From Acidimicrobiaceae bacterium (GTDB lineage Bacteria; Actinomycetota; Acidimicrobiia; Acidimicrobiales; Bog-793), in the NCBI GenBank assembly GCA_003170375.1, contig PMZN01000149.1:423-11071 (forward strand): 10,649 bases of DNA, in the 5' to 3' direction. This document shows positions 1-6,608 of this stretch, piece by piece (positions within the stretch are counted from its first letter, which is position 1; each line of letters starts with the position of its first letter). The notes beneath the pieces are model-generated. The model was not told the origin of the DNA. It was given only the letters and a program-made list of their open reading frames with translations, and did not search any database. The position numbers and the translations under genes were made by a program.

Positions 1-353
1 CCGTCCACGTACTCCATGACTATGTAGTAGGTGCGGTCGGCTTCACCCCAGTCAAAGACCGGGACGATGTTCGGGTGCGACAGGTTCGCGGCAGCCTGTG
101 CCTCCCGGCGGAACCGCTCGACGAACGAGTGGTCCGACGACAGTTCCGGGAAGAGCATCTTCAAGGCGACAGGACGATCGAGCAGCAGGTCGTGGGCCAA
201 ATAGACCTGAGCCGTCCCGCCACGTGCGATCTGGCGGCTCAGCTCGTAGCGACCGTTGTAGACGGGTGGCGGGGTCTCGGGCATCGTCGGGGACAGCCTA
301 TTCGGCGGCCCGGCCTGTCCGGGTACACGGTCGGGGGGCAAGGTACCGCTCAT
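1..353 (-). CDS. Ser/Thr protein kinase, PknA/PknB type, N-terminal fragment (runs off the left edge)
   Basis: Only the first 117 residues are in the window. The N-lobe of a Hanks-type kinase begins near residue 35. The glycine loop is residues 43-50 (ARGGTAQV), the ATP-binding lysine is K65 in VALKML, the helix-C glutamate is E84 in FRREAQ, and the hinge is MEYVD at 113-117. The catalytic loop, activation loop and any PASTA repeats lie outside. The kinase should phosphorylate cell-division and wall-synthesis proteins, with PstP upstream as the opposing phosphatase. The ATG at 353 overlaps the pbpA stop as ATGA, which favours this start although no strong ribosome binding site is seen. An in-frame ATG at 284 is the alternative and would drop a Pro-rich 23-residue leader. 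The first loop glycine is Ala, as in mycobacterial PknA, but pknA and pknB cannot be told apart from this fragment. Confidence 0.93.
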   Translation of the reverse strand, partial: MSGTLPPDRVPGQAGPPNRLSPTMPETPPPVYNGRYELSRQIARGGTAQVYLAHDLLLDRPVALKMLFPELSSDHSFVERFRREAQAAANLSHPNIVPVFDWGEADRTYYIVMEYVD

Positions 354-1873
354 CGTTGCATCGCCAGCGCCTTCTGCATCACGGCGGCGACGACAGGGCC
401 GGCAACCTGGGCGCCGGTCGAGTCCACGCACGAGCTGCCCGGCGGGATCGGGACGATCGCCGCGATGGCGACGGTCGGTGTCTCGCCGGCACCGGCAGGT
501 GCAGTCGCTATCAGCCAGTTGTAGGTGCCGCAACCCCGCGCATCTATCTGTGCAGTGCCGGTCTTGGCCGCCACCGGTGGGAACAGGTAGGCCGGGAACT
601 TCCCGTAGGCCGTGCCTGCAGGGTTCTCGGTGACGCCCAGCATGAGCTGGCGGACGGCCGCGGCAGTCTTCGCCGAGGTCGCGCGTCGCCAGGGATGAGG
701 TTGGTAGGTCTCCACGAGATTGCCCTCGTCGTCGATGACCTTGTCCAACAGGTGCGGGGTCATGATGACGCCGTTGTCTGCGATGCCTGCCGCGACAAGC
801 GCCATCTGCAGCGTCGTCGCCGTGACGTTCTCCTGCCCGATCGCCGACTTCATGAGACCCGGCGTGTCCCCGACGAAATCCTGCGGTGACGGGAAGTTCG
901 ATGCGGCGGCCTCGCCAGCGGGCAGGTCGATGGGCGGGACGCTGTCGAATCCGAACGCAGAGGCTTCGAGGTACAGCTTCTCCGGCCCAAGGCTCTGGCC
1001 GACCAATGCAAAAGCCGTATCGCACGACCTCAAGAGAACCTCTGCCAGGGAACCGCCGCAGATCTCACCGCCGAAGTTGGACAACTTCTGGCCGCTCGTT
1101 TCCGGAAGGGTGACGTAGGACACCGATTTGAACACGGTGGTTGCGAGCTGCGGAGCGCGGTCGAAGATTGCGGAGGTGTCGACGACCTTGAAGGTCGATC
1201 CGGGCGCCTTCGCCTGGGCTGTCGCATAGTTGATCAGAGGATCGCCGGGCGAGCTCAAGAGCTTGTTGTAGTTGCTGATGACGGCGGCGTATGCGGTCTC
1301 TCCCTTCGGACCGCTGTGGACCGAGAAGAGATTGGGGTCGAACGTCGGGTTGCCGTACATGGCGAGGATGGCCCCCGTCCGCGGATCGATGGCGACTACC
1401 GCACCGGTCTGGCCGCCAAGGGCCGTCGCGGCAACTTTCTGGAGCGCGACCGAGACCGTCAGAGTGATGTCATCAGTCGTCTTGTGCTGGGTGAGGAGCT
1501 GGCCGAGCGTCGATGAGGGCGTGTTGTGCTGGGTGAGAAGCTGGTTGTACTCGAGCTCGAGCCCTGTCGCGTTGCCTACGGCGACCGACTCGTAGCCTGT
1601 TATTCCGGCGAACAGGGTGGCTGTGGCCGACGGATAGATCCTGAGCTCGTCGTAGCCGTCGTTGGTGGGCTTCGACGTGGCGAGCACCAGGCCGTCGGAA
1701 CTGTAGATGTCGCCTCGCGGTAGCGCGTAGGGGTCGGGCTGACCCGCCTGATTGTGGGGGTTGTTCACCAGGGAGTTGGCCTGGCGGACCTGGAAGTTGT
1801 TCAACTGCAGGAACAACAGGACAAAACACGCCAAGAGCACGAAGCCCAACCAGCGGATGCGGCGATTGATCAT
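350..1873 (-). CDS. pbpA: Penicillin-binding protein PbpA, class B D,D-transpeptidase
   Basis: This 507-residue protein is close to the usual length of actinobacterial PbpA. It should crosslink peptidoglycan on the outer face of the membrane. A single N-terminal membrane helix covers about residues 8-24. The dimerisation region follows, and the transpeptidase domain occupies about residues 150-505. The active-site motifs are STFK at 226-229 (nucleophile S226), SCD at 283-285 where SxN is expected, and KTG at 437-439. C272 and C284 could form the disulfide known near the active site of mycobacterial PbpA; that is inference. I chose the ATG at 1873 because it overlaps the pstP stop as ATGA and follows a strong GAGGAGG (1882-1888 on the plus strand) at 8-base spacing. 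The frame stays open a further 75 codons upstream, but that stretch lies inside pstP and lacks family features. The stop overlaps the kinase start by 4 bases. Confidence 0.95.
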   Translation of the reverse strand: MINRRIRWLGFVLLACFVLLFLQLNNFQVRQANSLVNNPHNQAGQPDPYALPRGDIYSSDGLVLATSKPTNDGYDELRIYPSATATLFAGITGYESVAVGNATGLELEYNQLLTQHNTPSSTLGQLLTQHKTTDDITLTVSVALQKVAATALGGQTGAVVAIDPRTGAILAMYGNPTFDPNLFSVHSGPKGETAYAAVISNYNKLLSSPGDPLINYATAQAKAPGSTFKVVDTSAIFDRAPQLATTVFKSVSYVTLPETSGQKLSNFGGEICGGSLAEVLLRSCDTAFALVGQSLGPEKLYLEASAFGFDSVPPIDLPAGEAAASNFPSPQDFVGDTPGLMKSAIGQENVTATTLQMALVAAGIADNGVIMTPHLLDKVIDDEGNLVETYQPHPWRRATSAKTAAAVRQLMLGVTENPAGTAYGKFPAYLFPPVAAKTGTAQIDARGCGTYNWLIATAPAGAGETPTVAIAAIVPIPPGSSCVDSTGAQVAGPVVAAVMQKALAMQR

Positions 1874-3360
1874 CCGGTCCCCCTCCTCGGAACCGTCGTC
1901 GCCGGGGCGCGGGCCGTGGTCGTAGTGGTCGACTCGCTCGGGACGATCACCGCGTGTTCGAGCGAGAGGCTGTGCACGAGGTTGCGCGCCGCCTGATAGG
2001 AGCTCTCCTCCATTCCCTGCTTCAGGTAGAAGACATTCGAGGAAAGCAAGTCGGCCGGTGTGATCGTCGTTCGCTCCACGACCGAGGGCTTGAGCCACAG
2101 CAGGCCGCCGGGACGCCCCTGGAAGATCGTCACATAACCCTCATCGAGCCCGACATAGAACGATGCCTTGTCGAACCAGACCACGACGCCCGCAGTGCTC
2201 CCGAGGATCGCAACGAAGACGACCACGAACAGCGCGACGCGAATCGTGAAGATCCGGTCCCGGTGTTCCTTCGGGCCTTTGACCCTTGGCACGAGAACCA
2301 TCGGCCGGCCGTGAGCCGCCCTGGGCGCCGCGCCGGACGACGGGACCGTCGGCGCGCCGGAGGGTGTCGTCGTCATCGGAACGGCCAAAGGCCCTTGGCC
2401 CGCAACGGGCTGGGCGGCTTGCCTCGAGGGCTGGGGGGCTGGCCTCGAGCCCCCGGCGGCGGCGGCCGCGGCCGCGGATGTGGTTGCCGCAGTGGCCTTG
2501 GCGCTCACGGCCGGAGTGAGCGCAACCGCCTCGGTGATCGGCGCTGTCTCAGCTCCCGGGGTCCGGCTCGGCTTGCCCGGAACGGCCAGCGGGATCAGGA
2601 CTACGTCGTCAGTCGTCGCCGGCGTCTCGCCTGCGAGAACGTCGAGCACCACGACTGTCACGTTGTCGATCCCGCCGCGGTGAAGCGCCAGTCGGACGAG
2701 CTCGTTCGCTGCCTTCTCGGCATCGGCCTCATCGAGCAGCACGTTGGCGATCTCTTCCTCACCAAGCTCGTTCGTGAGGCCGTCGCTGCAGAGCAGCAGC
2801 CGGCTGCCGGGCTCGAGGTCGAGCTCCCAGCAGTCCGGTTCGATATTGGGCTCGATACCGAGCGCCCGCGTCAGGATGTGCCGATGAGGGTGAACGGCTG
2901 CCTCTTCGGGGGTCAGCTCACCGCTCCGGACCATCTCCTCGACGACGCTGTGATCTTCGGTCAGCTTGTGGACGCGCCGCTCGCGCCAGTCGACGAGGTA
3001 CGCCCTCGAATCACCGACGTTCACGAGAGCGAGCCGCAGCTGGCCGTCAGGCTCGTCTCCGATGAAGGCAGCCGCGGTCAGAGTCGTGCCCATACCCCGA
3101 AGGTTGCGGTCGGACCTGCTGCGGCTGTACACCGCTGAGTTGGCAGCTCCGACGGCTGCGACCAGACCATCTGTCGTCCGATCCCGACGGTACGCCTCGA
3201 GCAACTGCTCGACCGCAATTCGAGCGGCAACTTCGCCACCGAGATGTCCCCCCATCCCGTCTGCGACTGCTGCCAAGTCGTTGGTTGCGAGCGCGACGTC
3301 TTGATTGGTGGCTCTTAGATAACCGGTATCGGTCGCTGCCGCTGTCCGCAGCCGGCTCAT
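1870..3360 (-). CDS. pstP: PP2C-type Ser/Thr protein phosphatase PstP, membrane-anchored
   Basis: The protein is 496 residues. The PP2C catalytic domain covers about residues 1-242 and shows the metal-binding motifs: NQD at 19-21, DGMGG at 34-38, GDSRAY at 116-121, SDGL at 192-195 and DN at 232-233. A long Pro/Ala/Thr linker (about 245-365) holds an Ala run at 296-302. One membrane helix follows at about 373-395, then an extracytoplasmic domain ending in a Thr-rich tail. This is the usual PstP architecture. It should dephosphorylate the neighbouring kinase and its substrates and so set the signal read by the FHA proteins. The start at 3360 overlaps the fhaB stop as ATGA and has GAGG 7 bases upstream. 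The stop overlaps the pbpA start. A rodA gene normally sits between pstP and pbpA, and there is no room for one here. Confidence 0.96.
   Translation of the reverse strand: MSRLRTAAATDTGYLRATNQDVALATNDLAAVADGMGGHLGGEVAARIAVEQLLEAYRRDRTTDGLVAAVGAANSAVYSRSRSDRNLRGMGTTLTAAAFIGDEPDGQLRLALVNVGDSRAYLVDWRERRVHKLTEDHSVVEEMVRSGELTPEEAAVHPHRHILTRALGIEPNIEPDCWELDLEPGSRLLLCSDGLTNELGEEEIANVLLDEADAEKAANELVRLALHRGGIDNVTVVVLDVLAGETPATTDDVVLIPLAVPGKPSRTPGAETAPITEAVALTPAVSAKATAATTSAAAAAAAGGSRPAPQPSRQAAQPVAGQGPLAVPMTTTPSGAPTVPSSGAAPRAAHGRPMVLVPRVKGPKEHRDRIFTIRVALFVVVFVAILGSTAGVVVWFDKASFYVGLDEGYVTIFQGRPGGLLWLKPSVVERTTITPADLLSSNVFYLKQGMEESSYQAARNLVHSLSLEHAVIVPSESTTTTTARAPATTVPRRGTG
2416..2449. repeat. 21-bp period in-frame repeat in the pstP linker
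   Basis: A 13-base unit (GGCTkGCCTCGAG) occurs at 2416-2428 and again at 2437-2449, differing at one base. The 21-bp period gives two seven-residue units in PstP, SRPAPQP and SRQAAQP (residues 305-318). Directly beside it, 2451-2477 is a pure G/C tract with two overlapping GCGGCCGC sites that encodes the Ala run. Both lie in the presumably disordered linker, so length variation by slippage should be tolerated. Confidence 0.7.
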
Positions 3361-3809
3361 CGGGCAACCTCGAGAACCGTGCTCCCGACCTTCACATGGT
3401 CCCCGCGACGGAGCCTGACAGGAACGTCCAGACGCTCATCGTTCAGCCAGGTGCCGTTGGTGGAGCCAAGATCCTCGATCCAGAGCTCGCCGCTGCGCCT
3501 GAAGACGCGCGCGTGGATCGAGGACGCAAAGGTGTCGTCGTCGAGCGGGACCGCACAACCCGGCGAACGGCCGACGGTGACTTCGTCGCCCAGCTCGAAG
3601 ACACGCCCACGCCGCTGGGGTGGGTCGATGACGCGCAAGCGCAAGACGAGCGCCCTGTCGCCAGCAACCGGAGCTGAAGGGGGCGCCTGCGCCTGCTCGG
3701 CACGCGAACGGCGTACCTCGACCCACACCATGCGAGCGGCGTAGACGAAAAAGAGCCAGATCGCTGCGAGCAAGGAGTACCGCAGGATCTCTAAGAGGGA
3801 GTGAGGCAT
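3357..3809 (-). CDS. fhaB: FHA-domain protein FhaB (FipA-like), membrane-anchored
   Basis: The protein is 150 residues, close to mycobacterial FhaB. A membrane helix spans about residues 8-27, followed by a short Ala/Pro linker (35-50) and a C-terminal FHA domain (about 56-148). The phosphothreonine-binding residues are present: G80-R81, the SSIHA motif (S97, H99), and N118-G119-T120 in STNGT. In mycobacteria this protein is a kinase substrate linked to septal peptidoglycan synthesis, so it probably docks phosphorylated wall or division proteins at the membrane. I chose the ATG at 3809 because it lies just past the fhaA stop (14-base gap) and gives an N-terminal membrane helix as in the family. 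The frame is open further upstream, but that part overlaps fhaA. The ribosome binding site is weak. The stop overlaps the pstP start as ATGA. Confidence 0.94.
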   Translation of the reverse strand: MPHSLLEILRYSLLAAIWLFFVYAARMVWVEVRRSRAEQAQAPPSAPVAGDRALVLRLRVIDPPQRRGRVFELGDEVTVGRSPGCAVPLDDDTFASSIHARVFRRSGELWIEDLGSTNGTWLNDERLDVPVRLRRGDHVKVGSTVLEVAR

Positions 3810-3823
3810 GAAGTCGCGACTAC

Positions 3824-4477
3824 CTAGGAAGGCTCGAACCTGAGAGCCGTCGTCCCCACGGAAACAACGTCGCCTGGAACGAGGCGGTGCTCGCGAACCA
3901 GGACGCCATTGACTCGGGTCCCGTTGGTCGAACCGAGATCCACCACGAAGATCGCGTCGCCCTCCCGACGCACTTGGGCATGACGACGCGAGACGTTCGG
4001 GTCGTCGAGGACGACCGCACATTCGGGCAGGCGCCCGATCGTGACCACTTGAGAACCGATTCCGACGCGGCGCCCGTCGGCGAAGACGAGCCAGTCGCTC
4101 GGCCGATCGTCGCCCTCGACCAGCTCGCTCTCGATCGCGAAGGTGCTGACCGACAGCTGCGGGTCGAGATGCAGGTTCAGCTTCACCGGGCCGACGAATT
4201 GGTAGCCCTCGCGACCGGCATGCTCCCTCACCGCGGTGATCAGCTCACGCTCCAGCGAGTCGCCGAACTCCTCGAATCGTTCGAAATCCTCAGGCGCGAG
4301 GAAGGCGTTGAACTGGTTGGGCACGATGAAACCGTGAATGCCGACAGCGCGACGTAGATCCATCTCGCGCGTGAGCCGTCGTCCAAGCTCGATCGGCTGG
4401 AGCTGGCCGCGGAACGCCTTCGCAAAGGCACCTTCGACCAGACGCTCGAGGCGGCGCTCGAACTGCTGCAATCCCAT
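3824..4477 (-). CDS. fhaA: FhaA, DUF3662 domain plus FHA domain
   Basis: This is the first gene of the operon, encoding 217 residues. Residues 1-117 match the FhaA N-terminal domain (DUF3662), opening with GLQQFERRLERLVEG. Residues about 128-214 form an FHA domain with G148-R149, SRRHA at 163-167 and STNGT at 183-187, so the phosphothreonine pocket is complete. Mycobacterial FhaA is far longer because a large disordered linker separates the two domains; here they are joined by about ten residues. The protein is cytosolic and should be an adaptor reading kinase phosphorylation in wall synthesis. The ATG at 4477 is the family-like start. No clear Shine-Dalgarno is present, and a -10-like TAGTCT lies 9 bases upstream, so the transcript may be nearly leaderless. 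The gene is separated from fhaB by 14 bases. Confidence 0.94.
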   Translation of the reverse strand: MGLQQFERRLERLVEGAFAKAFRGQLQPIELGRRLTREMDLRRAVGIHGFIVPNQFNAFLAPEDFERFEEFGDSLERELITAVREHAGREGYQFVGPVKLNLHLDPQLSVSTFAIESELVEGDDRPSDWLVFADGRRVGIGSQVVTIGRLPECAVVLDDPNVSRRHAQVRREGDAIFVVDLGSTNGTRVNGVLVREHRLVPGDVVSVGTTALRFEPS

Positions 4478-4486
4478 GGTGCAATA

Positions 4487-4492
4487 AGACTA
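4487..4492 (-). promoter_or_regulatory. Candidate -10 element for the fhaA operon
   Basis: On the minus strand TAGTCT fits the actinobacterial TANNNT pattern and ends 9 bases before the fhaA ATG. I see no convincing -35 box. If used, the 5' leader would be only a few bases, which agrees with the missing Shine-Dalgarno. This rests on a short motif only. Confidence 0.3.
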
Positions 4493-4591
4493 CTTGTGGG
4501 GTGAACTGGCCTGATGGCGCGACGGCATCAGTCCGACTCCGAAGCCGGCGTGCCGGAGTGACCCAGCTCCCGCGGCTATCGTCTCGGCAAC

Positions 4592-4675
<84 letters not shown>

Positions 4676-4699
4676 CGAAACTGTGATGTCGCGCGGCGT

Positions 4700-4743
4700 T
4701 GCCACTTGCCCGGACAAGACGTGGCAGGCCGGACAGATCCGGC
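4700..4743 (+). terminator. Two consecutive hairpins between tRNA-Leu and the dehydrogenase gene
   Basis: The first hairpin pairs TGCCA (4700-4704) with TGGCA (4722-4726) and CTTG (4705-4708) with CAAG (4715-4718), leaving a 3-base bulge. The second is perfect: GCCGGA (4728-4733), loop CAGA, TCCGGC (4738-4743). No T tract follows either one, so they may be a GC-only terminator or 3' trailer of the tRNA, or a leader structure of the next gene, whose AAGG ribosome binding site starts 5 bases after the second stem. Confidence 0.4.
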
Positions 4744-4761
4744 GGCATAAGGTTGGCCCCG

Positions 4762-5979
4762 ATGGTGGTTTCACGCTGGGACCAGTACCGCCGGCTCGTA
4801 CAGGACCGGGCGGCGACGCGGATAGCGACGGTGGCTGACGCGCGCCGGCTTGCCATGCGGCGGGTGCCCCGCGCCGTCTTCGACTACATCGACGGTGGCG
4901 CGGGCGCCGAGCTCACGCTTGGGGCGAACCTGGCCGCGATCGAAGCCGTCCAGTTCCGCCCCCGGGTGGCTGTCACCATGGGAGTGCCGGCGCCGGGGCT
5001 GCGGACCTCTGTCCTCGGCGTCCCCGTCGCCATGCCGGTCCTTATGAGCCCGGTCGGTTACACGAGGATGATGGAACCCGGCGGGGACGTCGCCGGAGTC
5101 CGGGCAGCAGGCAAGGCAGGGACGATCTTCACTCTCAGCTCGATGTCGGGCCACACCATGAACGAAGTCATGGCTGCGGCGGCTCAGCCGGCTTGGTTCC
5201 AGCTCTACTTCCTCGGTGGCCGCGCCGGAGCCGAGAAGCTCGTCGCCAGAGCCCGAGAAGCCGGCTTCAGCGGGCTCGTCGTGACACTCGACACCCAGGT
5301 CACAGGTAACCGCGAGCGCGAGCAGCGACACCGCATCAGTCCGCCGCTCAAGCTCGACCTTCCCACCATGAGGAGGATGGCAACGCAGGTCGCGGTGCGG
5401 CCCGGGTGGCTGGCCGGTGTCGCTCACGACCGCTTCCAGCTCAGCATCGTCAACACGGAGACTCTCGGCACTTGTGGAGAGCCCATGTCGTCCGAGGAGG
5501 CGTTCCTTCACTGGGTCGCATCGCCGGCCAGATGGGAAGACTTCACATGGCTGCGCGAGCAGTGGCGCGGCCCGATCCTCGCCAAGGGCATTGTCACCGG
5601 TGACGATGCCAGGCGTGCGATCGACAGCGGCGCCGACGCGATCATCGTCTCGAACCACGGCGGTCGACAGCTCGACTCCCTGCCTGGCGCGCTCAGGTCC
5701 CTCGTCGAGGTCGTCGACGCCGTCGGAGCAGAGGTGGAGGTGTTGGTGGACGGCGGGTTCCGGCGCGGTGCCGACGTCGTCAAGGCCGTTGCGCTCGGGG
5801 CCCGAGCGGCCATGGTCGGCCGTCCTTGGGCCTACGGGCTCGCCGCTGCCGGCCAGCCGGGCGTGGAGCGCGTCCTGGCCCTGTTTCGGGAGGATCTGGA
5901 CCGCACACTTCGGCTTCTGGGCTGCGCTTCGGTCGCAGAGCTGAACCTCAGCCAGGTGCGTGTTCCGCAGGACTGGTAG
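4762..5979 (+). CDS. FMN-dependent alpha-hydroxy-acid dehydrogenase (L-lactate dehydrogenase / glycolate oxidase family)
   Basis: This 405-residue TIM-barrel flavoprotein should oxidise a 2-hydroxy acid such as L-lactate to the 2-oxo acid with FMN. By comparison with glycolate oxidase the active-site set is complete: Y42 in FDYIDGGA, Q147/Y149 in FQLYF, D177 and R184 for substrate binding, K275 in AKGI for the flavin, catalytic H299 with R302 in SNHGGRQLD, and the phosphate-binding VDGGFRRGADVVKA at 329-342. I chose the ATG at 4762 because AAGG lies 9 bases upstream. An in-frame ATG at 4699 would add 21 residues translated from the hairpin region. The C-terminal part resembles both LldD-type lactate dehydrogenases and the mycofactocin enzyme MftD. 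No mycofactocin genes or lactate permease are in the window, so the substrate is open. The gene stands alone between a tRNA and csp. Confidence 0.9.
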   Translation: MVVSRWDQYRRLVQDRAATRIATVADARRLAMRRVPRAVFDYIDGGAGAELTLGANLAAIEAVQFRPRVAVTMGVPAPGLRTSVLGVPVAMPVLMSPVGYTRMMEPGGDVAGVRAAGKAGTIFTLSSMSGHTMNEVMAAAAQPAWFQLYFLGGRAGAEKLVARAREAGFSGLVVTLDTQVTGNREREQRHRISPPLKLDLPTMRRMATQVAVRPGWLAGVAHDRFQLSIVNTETLGTCGEPMSSEEAFLHWVASPARWEDFTWLREQWRGPILAKGIVTGDDARRAIDSGADAIIVSNHGGRQLDSLPGALRSLVEVVDAVGAEVEVLVDGGFRRGADVVKAVALGARAAMVGRPWAYGLAAAGQPGVERVLALFREDLDRTLRLLGCASVAELNLSQVRVPQDW

Positions 5980-6127
5980 AGGTACTGACGCGAGCTCGGG
6001 TACGGGCGGACTCAGAAACGGGGTATCATTGCCATGCACCAGTCTCCACCACGCAGGCTGAGTGCTGTGCTGGTATCCGTCATTGGACTCCCGCTCTAAT
6101 GTGCGTGGAGCAAGAGGAGTTCCAAAG
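5980..6127 (+). promoter_or_regulatory. csp upstream region: 148-bp leader with strong ribosome binding site
   Basis: No gene is seen in this stretch. AGAGGAG at 6113-6119 is a strong Shine-Dalgarno 8 bases before the csp ATG. TATCAT at 6024-6029 is the best -10-like box; it would give a leader of roughly 90 bases, like the long structured leaders of many cold-shock genes. No good -35 accompanies it. No clear terminator for the dehydrogenase gene is visible. Confidence 0.4.
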
Positions 6128-6331
6128 ATGGCAGTAGGTACTGTGAAGTGGTTCAATGCCACCAAGGGCTTCGGGTTCATTGCACCCGATGGCGGCGGCG
6201 AGGACCTCTTCGTTCACCAGTCAGAGATTCAAGCGCAGGGCTACCGCGAGCTGCTCGAAGGCCAAAGGGTTGAGTTTGAAGTCACCCAGGGCAAAAAGGG
6301 CATGCAAGCCAGCAGCGTCCGCGCGATCTGA
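6128..6331 (+). CDS. Cold-shock domain protein (CspA family)
   Basis: The 67-residue protein has the standard length and composition of a single cold-shock domain, a small OB-fold that binds single-stranded RNA and DNA and melts RNA structure. RNP1 is KGFGFI at residues 14-19, RNP2 is LFVHQS at about 29-34, and the N-terminal VKWFN is present. The ATG at 6128 sits 8 bases after AGAGGAG and starts exactly at the family's usual N-terminus. A 22-codon upstream extension from 6062 is open but would include the ribosome binding site and lacks homology. A perfect 13-bp hairpin begins 4 bases after the stop, and a Lys-rich microprotein gene follows on the same strand. Confidence 0.97.
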   Translation: MAVGTVKWFNATKGFGFIAPDGGGEDLFVHQSEIQAQGYRELLEGQRVEFEVTQGKKGMQASSVRAI

Positions 6332-6335
6332 AGTC

Positions 6336-6367
6336 TCACGTCCGCAGCTGTGAGGCTGCGGACGTGA
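6336..6367 (+). terminator. Perfect 13-bp hairpin after csp
   Basis: TCACGTCCGCAGC at 6336-6348 pairs perfectly with GCTGCGGACGTGA at 6355-6367 around a 6-base loop. There is no U tract after it, which is common for actinobacterial terminators. It starts 4 bases after the csp stop and ends 9 bases before the next gene's Shine-Dalgarno, so it could terminate csp transcription, stabilise the csp mRNA 3' end, or attenuate the downstream microprotein. Confidence 0.75.
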
Positions 6368-6389
6368 ACCGCAGGTAAAGGAGCTCGAC

Positions 6390-6512
6390 GTGGCCAATAA
6401 GTCGCCACAGAAGGACTCGGGTAAGAAGCCCGGCAAATCACTGAAAGAAAAGCGCGCGGCCAAAAAGGCGAAGCAGGCACCGGTGAAGATCGGAACCAGC
6501 AAGCCGGCCTGA
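6390..6512 (+). CDS. Lys-rich 40-residue microprotein, unknown function
   Basis: A GTG-started ORF encodes 40 residues with 12 Lys, 1 Arg and only 2 acidic residues, a net charge near +11. The core reads KSLKEKRAAKKAKQ (residues 16-29), which could form a basic amphipathic helix. AAAGGAG at 6377-6383 lies 6 bases before the GTG, one of the best ribosome binding sites in the window, and this is the main evidence that it is a gene. It follows csp on the same strand by 58 bases with a hairpin between. The composition suggests RNA, DNA or ribosome binding; that is inference. Short Lys-rich proteins of this style occur in other actinobacteria, but I cannot assign a named family. Confidence 0.75.
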   Translation: MANKSPQKDSGKKPGKSLKEKRAAKKAKQAPVKIGTSKPA

Positions 6513-6608
6513 GGCTCTCGAGCAGCACAACTAGTCCGCATCCCCGGCGATCTCCCCAAGGTCGTAGCTTGTCGCGCCCGTGATGCGCGGATCTGCCACG
6601 ATGTTGCA

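Noticed and set aside
1874..2098. 75-residue N-terminal extension of PbpA
   Set aside because: It lies entirely inside pstP, lacks family features and ignores the ATG with GAGGAGG at 1873.
1954..3138. 394-residue ORF antisense to pstP
   Set aside because: Arg/Gly/His-rich low-complexity translation opposite a gene with clear PP2C motifs; a high-GC artefact.
4771..6180. 469-residue ORF antisense to the dehydrogenase gene
   Set aside because: It mirrors the dehydrogenase codons, shows no recognisable domain and has no ribosome binding site. Long antisense frames are expected in high-GC DNA.
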